Source of the DNA: Paenibacillus albiflavus
Lineage (GTDB): Bacteria > Bacillota > Bacilli > Paenibacillales > NBRC-103111
Length of the DNA: 64,000 bases
Direction of reading: 5' to 3'
Assembly: GCF_004344915.1 (NCBI RefSeq)
Contig: NZ_SKFG01000016.1
Coordinates: forward strand, 93,401 to 157,400
Of the stretch, positions 19,414 through 29,145 are shown piece after piece. Position 1 is the stretch's first letter. Each line of letters begins with the position of its first letter. A model generated the notes under the pieces. That model saw nothing but the letters and a program-made list of their open reading frames with translations, did not search any database and was not told the DNA's origin. The position numbers and the translations under genes were made by a program.

Positions 19414-20058
19414 CTATTTACGACCAAAATCAGCTTTAATTTCTCCCCAACGTTTGGTATCCCATTTTAAGATTTTATTCGGATATGAATTCGTATTTAG
19501 CCACATCAAGGCCCGGTCCACAAGTTCCCAAATTTCAGCAGTTGATTCATCGCGAACTAAATTTGTAGCAACCTGCTTAGTCCGAATCCATTTAAGCGCA
19601 GTCATCGAATCCGAATAAATCGTCTTTTCGCTGCCAAGCTGTTTTAAATAAGCTAGTCCATGTACGATTGCTAGAAACTCTCCGAGATTATTTGTGCCTT
19701 TCGATATGGGTCCATGATAAAATAAGATTTCTCCGGTCCTTGTATCGACACCTTTATATTCGACAATCCCAGGGTTACCGGAACAGCCCACATCTACAGA
19801 TAAGCTATCATAATCAATCTCTTCCGAGCTCGTGACATTCGTTGCTTTACTTGCTCCATTCGATTTGCTGCTGTTATTCGTAAAGTTTAAGGATTGCTTC
19901 CATCCACGCTTATAAGCTTCGTCTGCTTCCGTTTTAGATTCATAAGATTTGTATTTTGCACCCGTAACGCCATTCACCTGAGCTTGACACTCTGCCCATG
20001 TTTGATAAATGCCAGGCTCATGTCCAACCCAGACAACGTAATATTTGCTCTTCGCCAT
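19414..20058 (-). CDS. rnhA: Ribonuclease H with N-terminal viroplasmin-type domain
   Basis: Two-domain RNase HI of 214 residues. An N-terminal hybrid-binding domain (KYYVVWVGHEPGIYQTW; about 1-50) is joined by a Ser/Asn linker to an RNase H catalytic domain. The acidic catalytic residues are visible as Asp in VDVGCSGNPG, Glu in NNLGEFLA, Asp in IYSDSMTAL and a C-terminal Asp (KADFG). It degrades RNA in RNA-DNA hybrids. A dispersed repeat lies just upstream of its start. Confidence 0.88.
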   Translation of the reverse strand: MAKSKYYVVWVGHEPGIYQTWAECQAQVNGVTGAKYKSYESKTEADEAYKRGWKQSLNFTNNSSKSNGASKATNVTSSEEIDYDSLSVDVGCSGNPGIVEYKGVDTRTGEILFYHGPISKGTNNLGEFLAIVHGLAYLKQLGSEKTIYSDSMTALKWIRTKQVATNLVRDESTAEIWELVDRALMWLNTNSYPNKILKWDTKRWGEIKADFGRK

Positions 20059-20097
20059 ATCTCAACACCTCGTCAAAATTATATCAGAACTATAGGT

Positions 20098-20150
20098 AAA
20101 CAAGAAGAAACGGTTTCACCGTCCTTTAAGTCGGGTGCATTTGCCACCGC
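20098..20150 (+). repeat. Dispersed structured repeat, copy 3 (right half degraded)
   Basis: Intact left half AAGAAGAAACGG-TTTC-ACCGTCCTTTA (inner hairpin conserved). The right CGTTTCTT arm is not recognisable. Confidence 0.5.
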
Positions 20151-20184
20151 TTAATATCTCCTTTAATTTACCAATTCCAAGTCC

Positions 20185-20213
20185 GCGTAATAATCCTTTT
20201 TCCGTTTATACTA
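20185..20213 (+). promoter_or_regulatory. Possible sigma-G promoter of second SASP
   Basis: GCGTA (20185-20189), 17-base spacer, TATACTA (20207-20213), one mismatch each to GMATR and CATWHTA, 21 bases before the SASP start. Confidence 0.45.
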
Positions 20214-20234
20214 CCTATTACTGGAGGTGATAAC

Positions 20235-20459
20235 ATGGTTCAAGGTCAATCCCGCAACAGTAATACGCTAGTTGTACCTCAAGCAATTGCAGCACTTGAT
20301 CAAATGAAATATGAAGTAGCGCAAGAGCTTGGAATCCAACTATCCAAGGACGGCTACAACGGTAATATTTTGACAGTAGATGCAGGCCACATCGGAGGCA
20401 ACATTACACGCCGTCTTGTACAAATGGCGGAACAAAATCTAGCAGGTCGTTACAGTTGA
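20235..20459 (+). CDS. Alpha/beta-type small acid-soluble spore protein
   Basis: A 74-residue spore DNA-binding protein with KYEVAQELGI (protease-sensitive motif) and GGNITRRLVQMAEQ. It is a paralogue of the SASP at 14602-14811, with a more polar N-terminus and a charged middle (DAGHIGG in place of the usual GSxGG). ATG 20235 follows GGAGGTGAT. Its own terminator follows at 20493. Confidence 0.95.
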   Translation: MVQGQSRNSNTLVVPQAIAALDQMKYEVAQELGIQLSKDGYNGNILTVDAGHIGGNITRRLVQMAEQNLAGRYS

Positions 20460-20492
20460 TCGTTTATACTTAAACTTAATTCAGACAAAATA

Positions 20493-20537
20493 CAGGGCCG
20501 CCTACAGGTCAATTCATTGACCCTATAGACAGCCCTG
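20493..20537. terminator. Bidirectional terminator
   Basis: Interrupted hairpin CAGGGC...AGGTCAA / TTGACCCTATAG...GCCCTG between the SASP (plus) and the convergent hypothetical gene (minus). Confidence 0.6.
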
Positions 20538-20554
20538 TTCATTTGACACCTAAA

Positions 20555-20932
20555 TTATACACTCTTACTTTTGGTCAAATTCGCCATATTGTAGTTAGAT
20601 TCAAATTGTACGGAAGCAAATAATACGTTGTTCCTGATTGTAAAATCAAAAGCGATTTCACCATGTGTCCAATTCTTCTTGTACTTCAGGCTGTCGATAG
20701 CCATACTTTTGAGTGAGATAAACTGTGCTTCAGACAAGCCTTTCTCATCATGATGTTCCAATCTCCCATCCCGACTCTCCATTGGCAGATGTTTCACACC
20801 AAACTTTCCAATCACATTATCACGTACTTGAATCGTAATCGTTCCAGACCGAATCTGACATAATTCGTCCTTCAGCTCCCAAAAAGCTAAATCGACTTGC
20901 CTCGCCAAAGAAAATGGACTCAATAACATCAT
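20555..20932 (-). CDS. Hypothetical protein, 125 aa
   Basis: A soluble, charged protein with an N-terminal amphipathic segment and a beta-rich centre (GTITIQVRDNVIGKFG, then IAFDFTIRNNVLFASVQF). I do not recognise a family. Two adjacent ATG codons (20932, 20929) follow GAGAGAGGGT. The frame is supported by coding-like composition and a terminator just downstream. No operon partners. Confidence 0.5.
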   Translation of the reverse strand: MMLLSPFSLARQVDLAFWELKDELCQIRSGTITIQVRDNVIGKFGVKHLPMESRDGRLEHHDEKGLSEAQFISLKSMAIDSLKYKKNWTHGEIAFDFTIRNNVLFASVQFESNYNMANLTKSKSV

Positions 20933-21134
20933 ACCCTCTCTCTCATTTAAAAATGAAATTTTTTCTGCAGGTTATGTTAGTATTTACATTATAATGTGTT
21001 AATTTGTATCAAACAATCATAATATTCAATATTATCACATTATTTGTAAAAATAAAGACATTTTATTGACATTATTAATTTAATGCTGTCGAAAATTGAT
21101 ATTTTTATTGTTGTAGACCCTAATAACCAAAAAA

Positions 21135-21143
21135 TGCTATAAT
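21135..21143 (+). promoter_or_regulatory. Extended -10 promoter for chemoreceptor gene
   Basis: TGCTATAAT, a consensus extended -10 element about 65 bases before the MCP start. No good -35 is seen. A clear sigma-D motif was not found. The remaining 20933-21207 gap is AT-rich without other features. Confidence 0.45.
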
Positions 21144-21207
21144 TCGATCATATTAAACACATTCATAAAATGTACATATATTATCAGAAAAAAAGGAGAC
21201 CACCGAT

Positions 21208-22461
21208 ATGAATCGATTTTCTTCTCTTTCTTTTAAGCAAAAGCTGCATTATATTCTGTACACGCTAGTAGCAATTGAAATCCTTTTTTTGTTATTATTG
21301 CTTATTTTCGGAAACACCGTATTAGGGATTTTCTTTATAGCACTTATGGCGATTTCTAGTGTTCCACTCGTCAAATGGATTGAAGCTAGTCTGTCAGAGA
21401 ATGTCAATAGTATCTCTCGTGTTGCACTAAATATTGCCAAAGGCGATTTCTCTCAGAAGGTTGATGTCAATTCAGATGATGCTTTTGGCGAGTTAGGTAA
21501 ATCATTCAACCAAATGATTGATAAACTGCGGGATATTTTGAAAGAAACAGGTGGAATCACGAAACGTGTAACCGATTCTAGTAGAGACATCTACACCAAG
21601 AATGAGCATTTAAGAGATTTAATGGAGCAAGTAAGTCAATCATCTAATGAACTAGCTTCTGGAGCAGGTCAAATTTCTGAGGAAGTATCATCGGTCTCCC
21701 AATCGACTAAAGATATTGAACATAAGGTTGCTGGCTATGCGCAATCCACTAGAGAAATGGATTCTCACTCGACGAACATGATTTCGCTTATTACCAAAGG
21801 TCAAGATGCTGTAGAGCAACAAGGGGTAGGGATGAAACGTAACGTAGATGCTACTTCTCAAGTATCCACTGCTATTCATCTGCTTGCTGAAAAAGTTGTT
21901 GGCATTTCGAAGGTTACCCGTGTTATTTCCGAAATTGCGGAGCAAACAAATCTGCTATCACTTAATGCTTCAATTGAAGCTGCACGCGCAGGCGAACATG
22001 GCAGAGGATTTGCAGTCGTCGCACAGGAAGTCCGTAAGCTTGCTGAAGAATCAACCACATTAACCAAAGAGGTTTTCTCGCTTGTCACATCGATTGAAAA
22101 AGGAATTAAGCAAGCGCTGACGAACATTCAAATTAATGAAGAAGTTGTTAACAAACAAACCGATCTCATCCAAGGCACAGAAAAGATATTTACTGAAATC
22201 GTTCAATCAGTCGAGTTTATATCGAAGCAAATCTCGCAATTTGCTAAGGAAAGCGAAGCTATGTTGACAAGCTCTCAGCATATCTCGGCAACAATGGAGA
22301 ACATATCCGCTATCACAGAAGAATCAGCTGCTGGCACCGAGGAAGTATCTGCTTCCATGAGTGAGCAAATATCAGCTGTTACGGCGATTGTTCAGCAATC
22401 CGAAGAAATGACGAGAAGCGCAACCAAGCTGCAACAAACAATTCAGATATTTAAACTCTAA
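21208..22461 (+). CDS. Methyl-accepting chemotaxis protein without an extracellular sensor domain
   Basis: 417 residues. Two closely spaced membrane helices (about 10-30 and 33-52) leave no room for a periplasmic ligand domain. HAMP follows (about 55-115, [15 protein letters not shown]), then a long coiled-coil signalling domain with the conserved hairpin tip [21 protein letters not shown] and [14 protein letters not shown]. It should dimerise and signal to CheA; input must be intramembrane, cytoplasmic or energy-linked. Downstream, after a terminator, is a sporulation-type kinase. Confidence 0.9.
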   Translation: MNRFSSLSFKQKLHYILYTLVAIEILFLLLLLIFGNTVLGIFFIALMAISSVPLVKWIEASLSENVNSISRVALNIAKGDFSQKVDVNSDDAFGELGKSFNQMIDKLRDILKETGGITKRVTDSSRDIYTKNEHLRDLMEQVSQSSNELASGAGQISEEVSSVSQSTKDIEHKVAGYAQSTREMDSHSTNMISLITKGQDAVEQQGVGMKRNVDATSQVSTAIHLLAEKVVGISKVTRVISEIAEQTNLLSLNASIEAARAGEHGRGFAVVAQEVRKLAEESTTLTKEVFSLVTSIEKGIKQALTNIQINEEVVNKQTDLIQGTEKIFTEIVQSVEFISKQISQFAKESEAMLTSSQHISATMENISAITEESAAGTEEVSASMSEQISAVTAIVQQSEEMTRSATKLQQTIQIFKL

Positions 22462-22477
22462 GGTAAATTCAGAAACT

Positions 22478-22515
22478 AACCGCAATACTTTCCTACACCA
22501 GGTGTATTCGCGGTT
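22478..22515 (+). terminator. Terminator after chemoreceptor gene
   Basis: Hairpin AACCGCAATAC / GTATTCGCGGTT followed by a T-run. Confidence 0.75.
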
Positions 22516-22550
22516 TTTTGCATTATGCAAAGAATCAAGAGGTGTAAAAC

Positions 22551-24392
22551 ATGAGACGAAGTTTAAAGTGGCAGCTCTCGATCCCTATCATGTTATGGAC
22601 ATTCCTTGTATTACTGATCATCAATCTGCTAACGGTATGGGAATTACGAGCCGATCATCTAAAGGCATCAGAAGCAAATAGAATGAATCAAATCAAAATG
22701 TACGCGGAGCAAATCGACAATCAATTCTCTATACACAAACAAGCTGTCGAAACCTATGGACGGATCATCTCGAATATTTATTCTTCTAATACAGATATCA
22801 GGACTAATATTGATGCTCTAACGAAAATCATGATTGAGAATCACGACCCCAATGTTTTTGGATACTGGTTCGCTGCAAATTCGTTATATACGGGACAAGG
22901 CCCTTTCGTAGCTTGGTATGGCGTTAAGAATGGCAAGCTGATGACGTACTACGAGATTGCAGATTTGGATCCATCCCGTGTAGAGAATCAGGACAATCCT
23001 AATTTTGTCTACTATTGGGGACCCCAGAAATCCGGTAAAACAACGATATCTGAAGTCTATCAAGACCAGACCCTACAAGAGAATATAATCTCCATCTCAA
23101 CACCCATCTATGATAATAATCATCTCCTTATGGGTGTTGCAGGGCTAGATATCGCGTTAGATCAATTGCAGAACATCATGAATCGAATCGAGCTCAACAT
23201 GGATGGATATACCCTACTGACTACTTCAAATGGGAATCATGCCTTTACACCAAGTTACCCATTTGTAAACGATCAGGAGAATATTATTATCAATAGTGAT
23301 GCGGACTTCCAAGCTATCTATGCCAATATTCGAGATACGAAGGAACTCATACAAAATGTGAATTTTCGTGGGGAGCCAACCTACTTTTTCTCTACTGTCC
23401 TGCCTTATTCCCAGTGGAAAATTGTATCGATCATATCAGAGAAGGATCTGATCAAAGGGTATTATACAACATTTAAGATAACTATTTATCTAAATATTCT
23501 GCTATTAGTATTATCATTTTTTATTAATGTGTGGTGGATAAATCACAAGGCTGTTCTTCCGCTCAACCAGTTAATTAGGGAATCGAACAAGACGCTTCAA
23601 CCGAATGATGATTATTCTGTCCTACCGAAAACAAATAATGAAATCACGCAATTAGTCACCGTAGTAAACGAGATGAATAACAAACTGATCCAAAATCTAG
23701 ATTTAGAAAATAAGTTAAAAAGGATTAGTTCACTTCATACGGTTGGAGAAATGGCAGCCTCGATATCACATGAAATCCGTAATCCGCTAACAACCATTCG
23801 AGGATTCCTTCAAATTCTTAGAAATAAGCAGGAGTATCAAACGGATCGTGTATATTTTGATACGATGATTGAAGAGGTTACAAGAGCGAATAATATCATT
23901 ACCGAATATTTATCGCTTGCTCAAGATAAGTACTCCGAATTAACGCTGCAAGATCTGAATGGCATTATTCGAACGATACATCCTTTAATGCAAGCGAATG
24001 CGAATGCGAACAATCAAAGTGTACTGCTTCAGTTAGAAGCAATACCGCTCATTTATCTGGATGACAAAGAAATCCGGCAGCTTCTTCACAATCTCATCCG
24101 CAATGGGCTTGAATCGATGAATGAAGGTGGCGTCTTAACCATACGAACGTACACGAAGAATGCTTACGTCGTTCTTTCTATTCAAGATCAAGGGACGGGA
24201 ATCCCTCCAGAGATTATTAAACAGCTTGGAACACCTTTCATGACGACAAAGGAGACCGGTACGGGACTTGGACTACCCGTCTGCTACAATATTGCCAAAC
24301 GTCACAATGCCGTTATTCAAGTAGATACGAGTTCAGAAGGTACAACATTTCATATACATTTTCCCATCATTAAACAGAGCAGCTCCCCTTAG
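22551..24392 (+). CDS. Membrane sensor histidine kinase with Cache domain (sporulation-kinase type)
   Basis: 613 residues. Membrane helix at about 12-32; extracellular double-Cache-like sensor at about 40-290 (FGYWFAANSLYTGQGPF, GVAGLDIALDQL); second helix at about 305-325; linker; HisKA with phospho-acceptor His in SISHEIRNPLTTIRGFLQIL; HATPase with N-box NLIRNGLESM and G-boxes DQGTGIPP and TGTGLGLPV. The H-box resembles KinA-E kinases feeding Spo0F, and no response regulator is adjacent. I infer phosphorelay input; the ligand is unknown. Confidence 0.88.
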   Translation: MRRSLKWQLSIPIMLWTFLVLLIINLLTVWELRADHLKASEANRMNQIKMYAEQIDNQFSIHKQAVETYGRIISNIYSSNTDIRTNIDALTKIMIENHDPNVFGYWFAANSLYTGQGPFVAWYGVKNGKLMTYYEIADLDPSRVENQDNPNFVYYWGPQKSGKTTISEVYQDQTLQENIISISTPIYDNNHLLMGVAGLDIALDQLQNIMNRIELNMDGYTLLTTSNGNHAFTPSYPFVNDQENIIINSDADFQAIYANIRDTKELIQNVNFRGEPTYFFSTVLPYSQWKIVSIISEKDLIKGYYTTFKITIYLNILLLVLSFFINVWWINHKAVLPLNQLIRESNKTLQPNDDYSVLPKTNNEITQLVTVVNEMNNKLIQNLDLENKLKRISSLHTVGEMAASISHEIRNPLTTIRGFLQILRNKQEYQTDRVYFDTMIEEVTRANNIITEYLSLAQDKYSELTLQDLNGIIRTIHPLMQANANANNQSVLLQLEAIPLIYLDDKEIRQLLHNLIRNGLESMNEGGVLTIRTYTKNAYVVLSIQDQGTGIPPEIIKQLGTPFMTTKETGTGLGLPVCYNIAKRHNAVIQVDTSSEGTTFHIHFPIIKQSSSP

Positions 24393-24407
24393 AAGGAAGC
24401 TGCTCTG
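24375..24407. terminator. Terminator between kinase and pepF
   Basis: Hairpin CAGAGCAGCT / AGCTGCTCTG with CTTTTCTTGT following on plus; it overlaps the last codons of the kinase. Confidence 0.75.
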
Positions 24408-24423
24408 CTTTTCTTGTCTATTA

Positions 24424-26226
24424 TTACTTAACTTTATCTGCAGTAAGCTCTAAGAAATACTCTACATCTGCGATTGCCATGTCAACAGCCGCTTGCCAGA
24501 AGTCTGGCTTCGTCAAGTCAACACCTAGGTGTTTCTCAGCTAATTGCTCAGTTGTCATCGAACCCGTGTCACGAAGCAAAGCCGCATACTTATCTTCAAA
24601 AGCGATGCCCTCTTCAACAGCTCTTGCATAAATACCCGCTGAGAATAAGTAACCGAATGTATACGGGAAGTTGTAGAACGGTACACCCGTTGAATAGAAA
24701 TGAAGCTTCGCTGCCCAGAAATGTGGGTGATACTCGGATAACGCATCCTTATAAGCTGCCTTCTGGGCATCTACCATCAATTCATTAAGACGCTCTACAG
24801 AAACAATTCCTTTACTGCGTTCTGCATAGAAATTCGTTTCGAAAATAAAGCGCGCATGAATGTTCATGAAGAAAGAAATGGAGTTTCCGATCTTGCCCTC
24901 AAGTAGCACAATTTTCTCTTCATCTGTCGCAGCATTCTTAACAAGTGCATCATTAACGATCATCTCTGCGAATGTTGAAGCGGTTTCGGCTACGTTCATC
25001 GCATAATTATGTGCAAGTGGAGGCATGCCTTCCATTACATATTGATGATAGCTATGTCCTAATTCATGTGCTAATGTTCCAACATTATCAGTTGTCCCAC
25101 TGTATGTCATGAAAATTCTAGTTTCTTGTTCGACTGGGAAGCCTGTGCAGAAGCCGCCAGGACGTTTGCCTCCACGGTCTTCAGCTTCGATCCATGCCGA
25201 TTCGAATGCCTTGACAGCAAAGTCAGCCATCTTCGGTGAGAAATTACGGAATTGCTCAACAATTAGTTTTGCTCCATCATCATAGGAGATTTTCTGTGAA
25301 GCATCTCCAAGAGGTGCGCCTACATCAACCCATGAAAGCTTCTCAAGACCTAATAACTGTGCTTTACGATTCAAGAACTTTACGAAAACATCCTTATTGC
25401 GATCAATTACTTCCCACATGATATCTAGCGTTTCTTTCTTCAGACGGTTAATATCAAGCGGTTCTTTATGTACGGTATCCCATCCACGTTGTTTATAAAC
25501 TTTAAGACGGAAGCCTGCCAAGTGATTAAGTGCTTCAGCACAGAAATCAGCATTGTCGCTCCACTTATCTTCCCATTTCTTCATCATCGCTTGACGTGCT
25601 TCATAATCAGCAACATTTAGCTTATTGAACGCCTGGCCAGCGGATAATTCTTCAACTTTACCATCTTCTTCATAAGGAATGCGGAATTGACTAACTGTTG
25701 TATCGTATAGATCGCTCCAACCATGATAACCGTCAATCGCCAGTTCATTAATCAGCGATTCCATTTCAGGAGACAGCATTTCCTTGGCTAGCTCACGACG
25801 CTCGCTAAGCGGGTATGCTACTGACTTGAATGGTTCTTTCTCTACGATTGCATTCCACACGTCATCTGATGTGTTCTTCAGCAATTGATCAAAAAAAGTC
25901 ATGCCTGATAGATAATCAGCCGCAATCGTTCTAACTTTTCCTTCAAGCTGAATCGCTTTCTTATCATTCTGATTTTGTGCAGATAAACAGCCTACGAAAG
26001 CATAAGATTCGTGCAGCTTCACTTGGATGCTTTGTACAAGATCAGTTAATTTTTGTAAAACTTCTGTATCCTCACTGCTTGTCGGCGCACTAGCCCCATC
26101 TAAGCTTTGACGGAATACCGCAACATCAGCCTCTGCCCCATCGACGAATGCTAGAAATTCAGGAGAGGAGCTGCCTCCAGGAAAAATGCTTTCTAAATCC
26201 CAAGTTTGTTTTAAAGGTGTGTTCAT
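24424..26226 (-). CDS. pepF: M3-family oligoendopeptidase F
   Basis: A 600-residue cytoplasmic zinc metallopeptidase. The HExxH motif is LAHELGHSYHQY near residue 385, with the downstream Glu ligand in ETASTFAEMI. It hydrolyses peptides of about 7-17 residues. Length and start (MNTPLKQTWDLESIFPGG) are standard for the PepF clade. It stands alone on minus; the binding site AGGAGGTATTTGGCAA precedes ATG 26226. Confidence 0.93.
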   Translation of the reverse strand: MNTPLKQTWDLESIFPGGSSSPEFLAFVDGAEADVAVFRQSLDGASAPTSSEDTEVLQKLTDLVQSIQVKLHESYAFVGCLSAQNQNDKKAIQLEGKVRTIAADYLSGMTFFDQLLKNTSDDVWNAIVEKEPFKSVAYPLSERRELAKEMLSPEMESLINELAIDGYHGWSDLYDTTVSQFRIPYEEDGKVEELSAGQAFNKLNVADYEARQAMMKKWEDKWSDNADFCAEALNHLAGFRLKVYKQRGWDTVHKEPLDINRLKKETLDIMWEVIDRNKDVFVKFLNRKAQLLGLEKLSWVDVGAPLGDASQKISYDDGAKLIVEQFRNFSPKMADFAVKAFESAWIEAEDRGGKRPGGFCTGFPVEQETRIFMTYSGTTDNVGTLAHELGHSYHQYVMEGMPPLAHNYAMNVAETASTFAEMIVNDALVKNAATDEEKIVLLEGKIGNSISFFMNIHARFIFETNFYAERSKGIVSVERLNELMVDAQKAAYKDALSEYHPHFWAAKLHFYSTGVPFYNFPYTFGYLFSAGIYARAVEEGIAFEDKYAALLRDTGSMTTEQLAEKHLGVDLTKPDFWQAAVDMAIADVEYFLELTADKVK

Positions 26227-26319
26227 TTGCCAAATACCTCCTCAGGTTCTTGTATAGCTAATTTATTAAGCATATACTATATGGATAAATTTGAATTTAT
26301 AATTGGAGTGATTATTCTC

Positions 26320-26499
26320 ATGGGTCCTTTACAAATATCTGCTGAGACTGCACAACTTCTAGCGAAGAAGCTAGGTATGCCGCTCGAGCAAATCATGCAC
26401 ATGCCTAAGCACATCCTCGTGCAGAAGCTGACTGAACTGAATCAAGAACTATCACACAATAATCCGCAGGACAAAGAAGATCAAGACAATACCAAATAA
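26320..26499 (+). CDS. YycC-like small protein, 59 aa
   Basis: The start is taken at ATG 26320 (MGPLQISAETAQLLAKKLGM) behind TTGGAGTG; an in-frame ATG at 26227 overlaps the divergent pepF leader. The core AxxLAKKLGMPLEQIMHMPKHIL is the signature I associate with YycC-like proteins. It is a small helical soluble protein of unknown function. It ends four bases before the convergent DUF2225 gene. Confidence 0.65.
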   Translation: MGPLQISAETAQLLAKKLGMPLEQIMHMPKHILVQKLTELNQELSHNNPQDKEDQDNTK

Positions 26500-26503
26500 C
26501 GAA

Positions 26504-27205
26504 TCAGTTCTCTGCCAGTTCACTTGGAAGTTCAAGTCTGGCAGCAATCATTTCTTGCCTAGTAACCGCCCACTGTTCTCGACTATGGTGAATCATAGCA
26601 GAATCCATGATCCGCTTATCATTAATTACGCGAGAGAACCACTTCACCGCCTCATGATAATTACATAATCTACGGTTCAGTTCCCCCATCAGGTACATTA
26701 AGCGAGCATTATTGAGCTCTAATTCTTCTGTTTCATAAACGGAAATATAAGCATCTAATGCAAATTGCAGAAATTTAAGCTCTAGCTCAGTCTCGCCTTT
26801 ATAACGATACAGCCAAGCGATATGATGGAGCAGACCTGCAATAATCCTTTCCTTTTCACCCTTAATCTGAGCGCATAGCAAAGCAAGCTTATACGTTTCT
26901 AAAGCTTCTTCCCAGCTTCTTTCCCCACCATAATCTCGATTGTTCCAATGCTCGGTTACTTTGCTTTTCATCTCTTGGGTTTGGAGAGGCGTCCATTTAT
27001 TTGAGAAGTTCTCCGTAAATGCGAACCCGCAATTGGGGCATACGCGAACAACATAATAATCAGGATTATATTCCTTATAATGGACACAAAAATCACTATC
27101 AGAACCAGTCGATTTCTTAAAGCTTGGACGCACTTTCGAGGTCTGATATGGCGTTTTACAGTTCATGCACCTGATCTCAATTGTGTATAATGGCTCGACA
27201 TTCAT
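26504..27205 (-). CDS. DUF2225 family protein
   Basis: About 233 residues. An N-terminal zinc-ribbon-like region, with CMNC near residue 13 and CPNCGF near 58, is followed by TPR-like helices (YKLALLCAQIKGEKE, GLLHHIAWLYRYKGE, LMYLMGELNRRLCNYHEAVKWF). This matches the DUF2225 architecture, for which no function is established. ATG 27205 gives better spacing from AGGTGAG than the in-frame GTG at 27214. The truncated-globin gene lies just upstream on the same strand, so the two are probably co-transcribed. Confidence 0.8.
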   Translation of the reverse strand: MNVEPLYTIEIRCMNCKTPYQTSKVRPSFKKSTGSDSDFCVHYKEYNPDYYVVRVCPNCGFAFTENFSNKWTPLQTQEMKSKVTEHWNNRDYGGERSWEEALETYKLALLCAQIKGEKERIIAGLLHHIAWLYRYKGETELELKFLQFALDAYISVYETEELELNNARLMYLMGELNRRLCNYHEAVKWFSRVINDKRIMDSAMIHHSREQWAVTRQEMIAARLELPSELAEN

Positions 27206-27236
27206 CAATCTCACTCACCTCATTAGATCATGTTAG

Positions 27237-27626
27237 TTACACTTCTGGCGTATTTACAAAGTGGTAAGCAGGACCCTTCAGACGTTCAATCAGCACTTCA
27301 ATTAGAGGGTCAGGCAATTCAATGTCTTGCATGGCTTGCTGCATACAATTCAACCAAGCTGCTGCGTGCGTGTCCGTAATAGGGAACGGCATATGCCTTG
27401 CACGCATCATTGGATGACCATTTTGCTCGGTATAAAGAGCAGGGCCACCGAAAAACTGAGACAAAAATAAATACTGCTTTTCAAGAACAGGCATAATATC
27501 TTTCGGAAATAAAGGTGCAAGCAGCGGGTCAAGCTGTACCTTCGGATAAAATGCTTCTACAAGTTTTCGAACCGTTTCAGCTCCTCCCATATAATCATAT
27601 AGGCTTATCTCGTTATTGTTAACCAT
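27237..27626 (-). CDS. yjbI: Truncated haemoglobin (group II, YjbI-like)
   Basis: 129 residues from ATG 27626 (MVNNNEISLYDYMGGAETVR); the longer frame to 27677 has no binding site, while AGAAGGAAGG precedes 27626. The proximal haem ligand His is in MRARHMPFPIT, with FPKD and the distal-pocket Tyr/Trp residues of trHbO proteins. It likely binds O2, NO or peroxide. It is followed by DUF2225 in what looks like a two-gene operon. Confidence 0.9.
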   Translation of the reverse strand: MVNNNEISLYDYMGGAETVRKLVEAFYPKVQLDPLLAPLFPKDIMPVLEKQYLFLSQFFGGPALYTEQNGHPMMRARHMPFPITDTHAAAWLNCMQQAMQDIELPDPLIEVLIERLKGPAYHFVNTPEV

Positions 27627-27755
27627 GTTCAGCCTTCCTTCTGTGTCTTTACCTCTATTGTAACTGAAATAATCCAATTAGTCCCATACTATCATAAGAT
27701 AACCCCCGAGTGCATCCGTCTCTAGTAATTAAAAGGTATGTTTGTCCTGATCGAA

Positions 27756-27787
27756 TCATATAAGTGTGTAGTAATCTCCATACTTAT
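27756..27787 (+). promoter_or_regulatory. Possible sigma-E promoter of ylbJ
   Basis: TCATATA (27756-27762), 16-base spacer, CATACTTAT (27779-27787), similar to mother-cell sigma-E elements; ylbJ of B. subtilis is a sigma-E gene. The spacer is slightly long. Confidence 0.35.
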
Positions 27788-27813
27788 TAAGCTATGAGGA
27801 GGAAGCTCCACTT

Positions 27814-29100
27814 ATGAGTCGCAATCGGCAAACTAGCTTAGTCTCATTATCACTTATCGGACTAGCTGTCCTTAGCTTGATCGTCATCGGTTTTGCATTT
27901 CCAAACCAAAGTCTCGAAGCCTCTTTAAGAGGAATTTCTATATGGTGGGACGTGTTATTTCCAGCTTTATTTCCTTTTTTTGTAATATCCGAACTGCTGC
28001 TCGGTTTTGGAATTGTTCATTTTATCGGCACCTTATTCGATCCAATGATGAGACCCTTGTTCCGCATTCCTGGAATTGGCGGGTTTGTCATGGCGATGGG
28101 GTTCGCCTCAGGCTACCCGATTGGTGCTAAGCTAACAGCCTCACTCTGGGAACAGAAGCTTGTAAATCGTGAAGAAGGTGAACGATTAGTCGCATTTACA
28201 ACAAGCTCAGATCCTATTTTTCTAATAGGTGCGGTATCTGTTGGATTCTTTCATGATGCATCTCTGGCACTTATACTAGGAACAGCACATTATGGGGGTG
28301 CAATGCTGATTGCTTTGCTCATGCGATTTCATGGTGCCAAGACAGGTCAGTTGTCTGCAAGCTCCGATACTAGAGAAGAACGCCGTAAGCGGACCACCTC
28401 CATCTGGCTTCAAGCCTTCAATGCCATGCACGAGGCTCGAGTCAAGGATGGCCGAAGTCTAGGACTGCTTCTCAGCGAAGCAATTGGCAAATCTCTGAAT
28501 CTGATGATCGTCGTGGGCGGACTCGTCGTCTTCTTCTCGGTTCTATTACAGCTCTTGACCTCAATCGGAACCATGCAAGTGCTATTATCCTTCATTGAGC
28601 GGCTGCTCACCTTAGTTGGCATTCCGCATACATTGGCAGAACCGATCATAAACGGACTATTCGAGGTTACGCTTGGCGCCAAATCCGCAGGCAGCGTAGG
28701 CAACATTGCGCTCGTATATAAACTTGCTGCCGCAGCATTCGTGCTATCATGGGGCGGATTGTCCGTGCATGCGCAGGTTGTCTCCCTACTCTCCCATACC
28801 AACATGCGTTATGGTCCTTTCCTCAGAGCCAGATTCCTGCATGGCATTATTGCAGCGATTCTCGTACTTCTTCTATGGCAGCCTTTTACTGAAATGCAGC
28901 TCACGTCATCTGTCTTTCAGTCAATTAATAGCCCTTCCATACACTCAGGAATAATTGGTTTAGACCATTTACTTCACTATTTCCCAATCAGTCTTCTTCT
29001 ATTTGGAGCCGCGTTTGCTCTTCTATTCTGTCTTTATTGTGTACACTTTATTTTTCGCATTGTTTTCCGAACAGTAATTGATTATGATGTAAAAAGATAA
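27814..29100 (+). CDS. ylbJ: Sporulation integral membrane protein YlbJ
   Basis: A 428-residue polytopic protein with two nucleoside-recognition (gate) type repeats, e.g. GGFVMAMGFASGYPIGAK near 90-107 and the related SWGGLSVHAQV near 310. YlbJ is needed for cortex formation and functions in the mother cell. ATG 27814 follows GAGGAGGAAGC. The nadK gene starts 46 bases downstream, so read-through is likely. Confidence 0.88.
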   Translation: MSRNRQTSLVSLSLIGLAVLSLIVIGFAFPNQSLEASLRGISIWWDVLFPALFPFFVISELLLGFGIVHFIGTLFDPMMRPLFRIPGIGGFVMAMGFASGYPIGAKLTASLWEQKLVNREEGERLVAFTTSSDPIFLIGAVSVGFFHDASLALILGTAHYGGAMLIALLMRFHGAKTGQLSASSDTREERRKRTTSIWLQAFNAMHEARVKDGRSLGLLLSEAIGKSLNLMIVVGGLVVFFSVLLQLLTSIGTMQVLLSFIERLLTLVGIPHTLAEPIINGLFEVTLGAKSAGSVGNIALVYKLAAAAFVLSWGGLSVHAQVVSLLSHTNMRYGPFLRARFLHGIIAAILVLLLWQPFTEMQLTSSVFQSINSPSIHSGIIGLDHLLHYFPISLLLFGAAFALLFCLYCVHFIFRIVFRTVIDYDVKR

Positions 29101-29145
29101 CCAGCAAGTCAATTTGTTATGTACAACATGCAGGGGGAAATTTCG

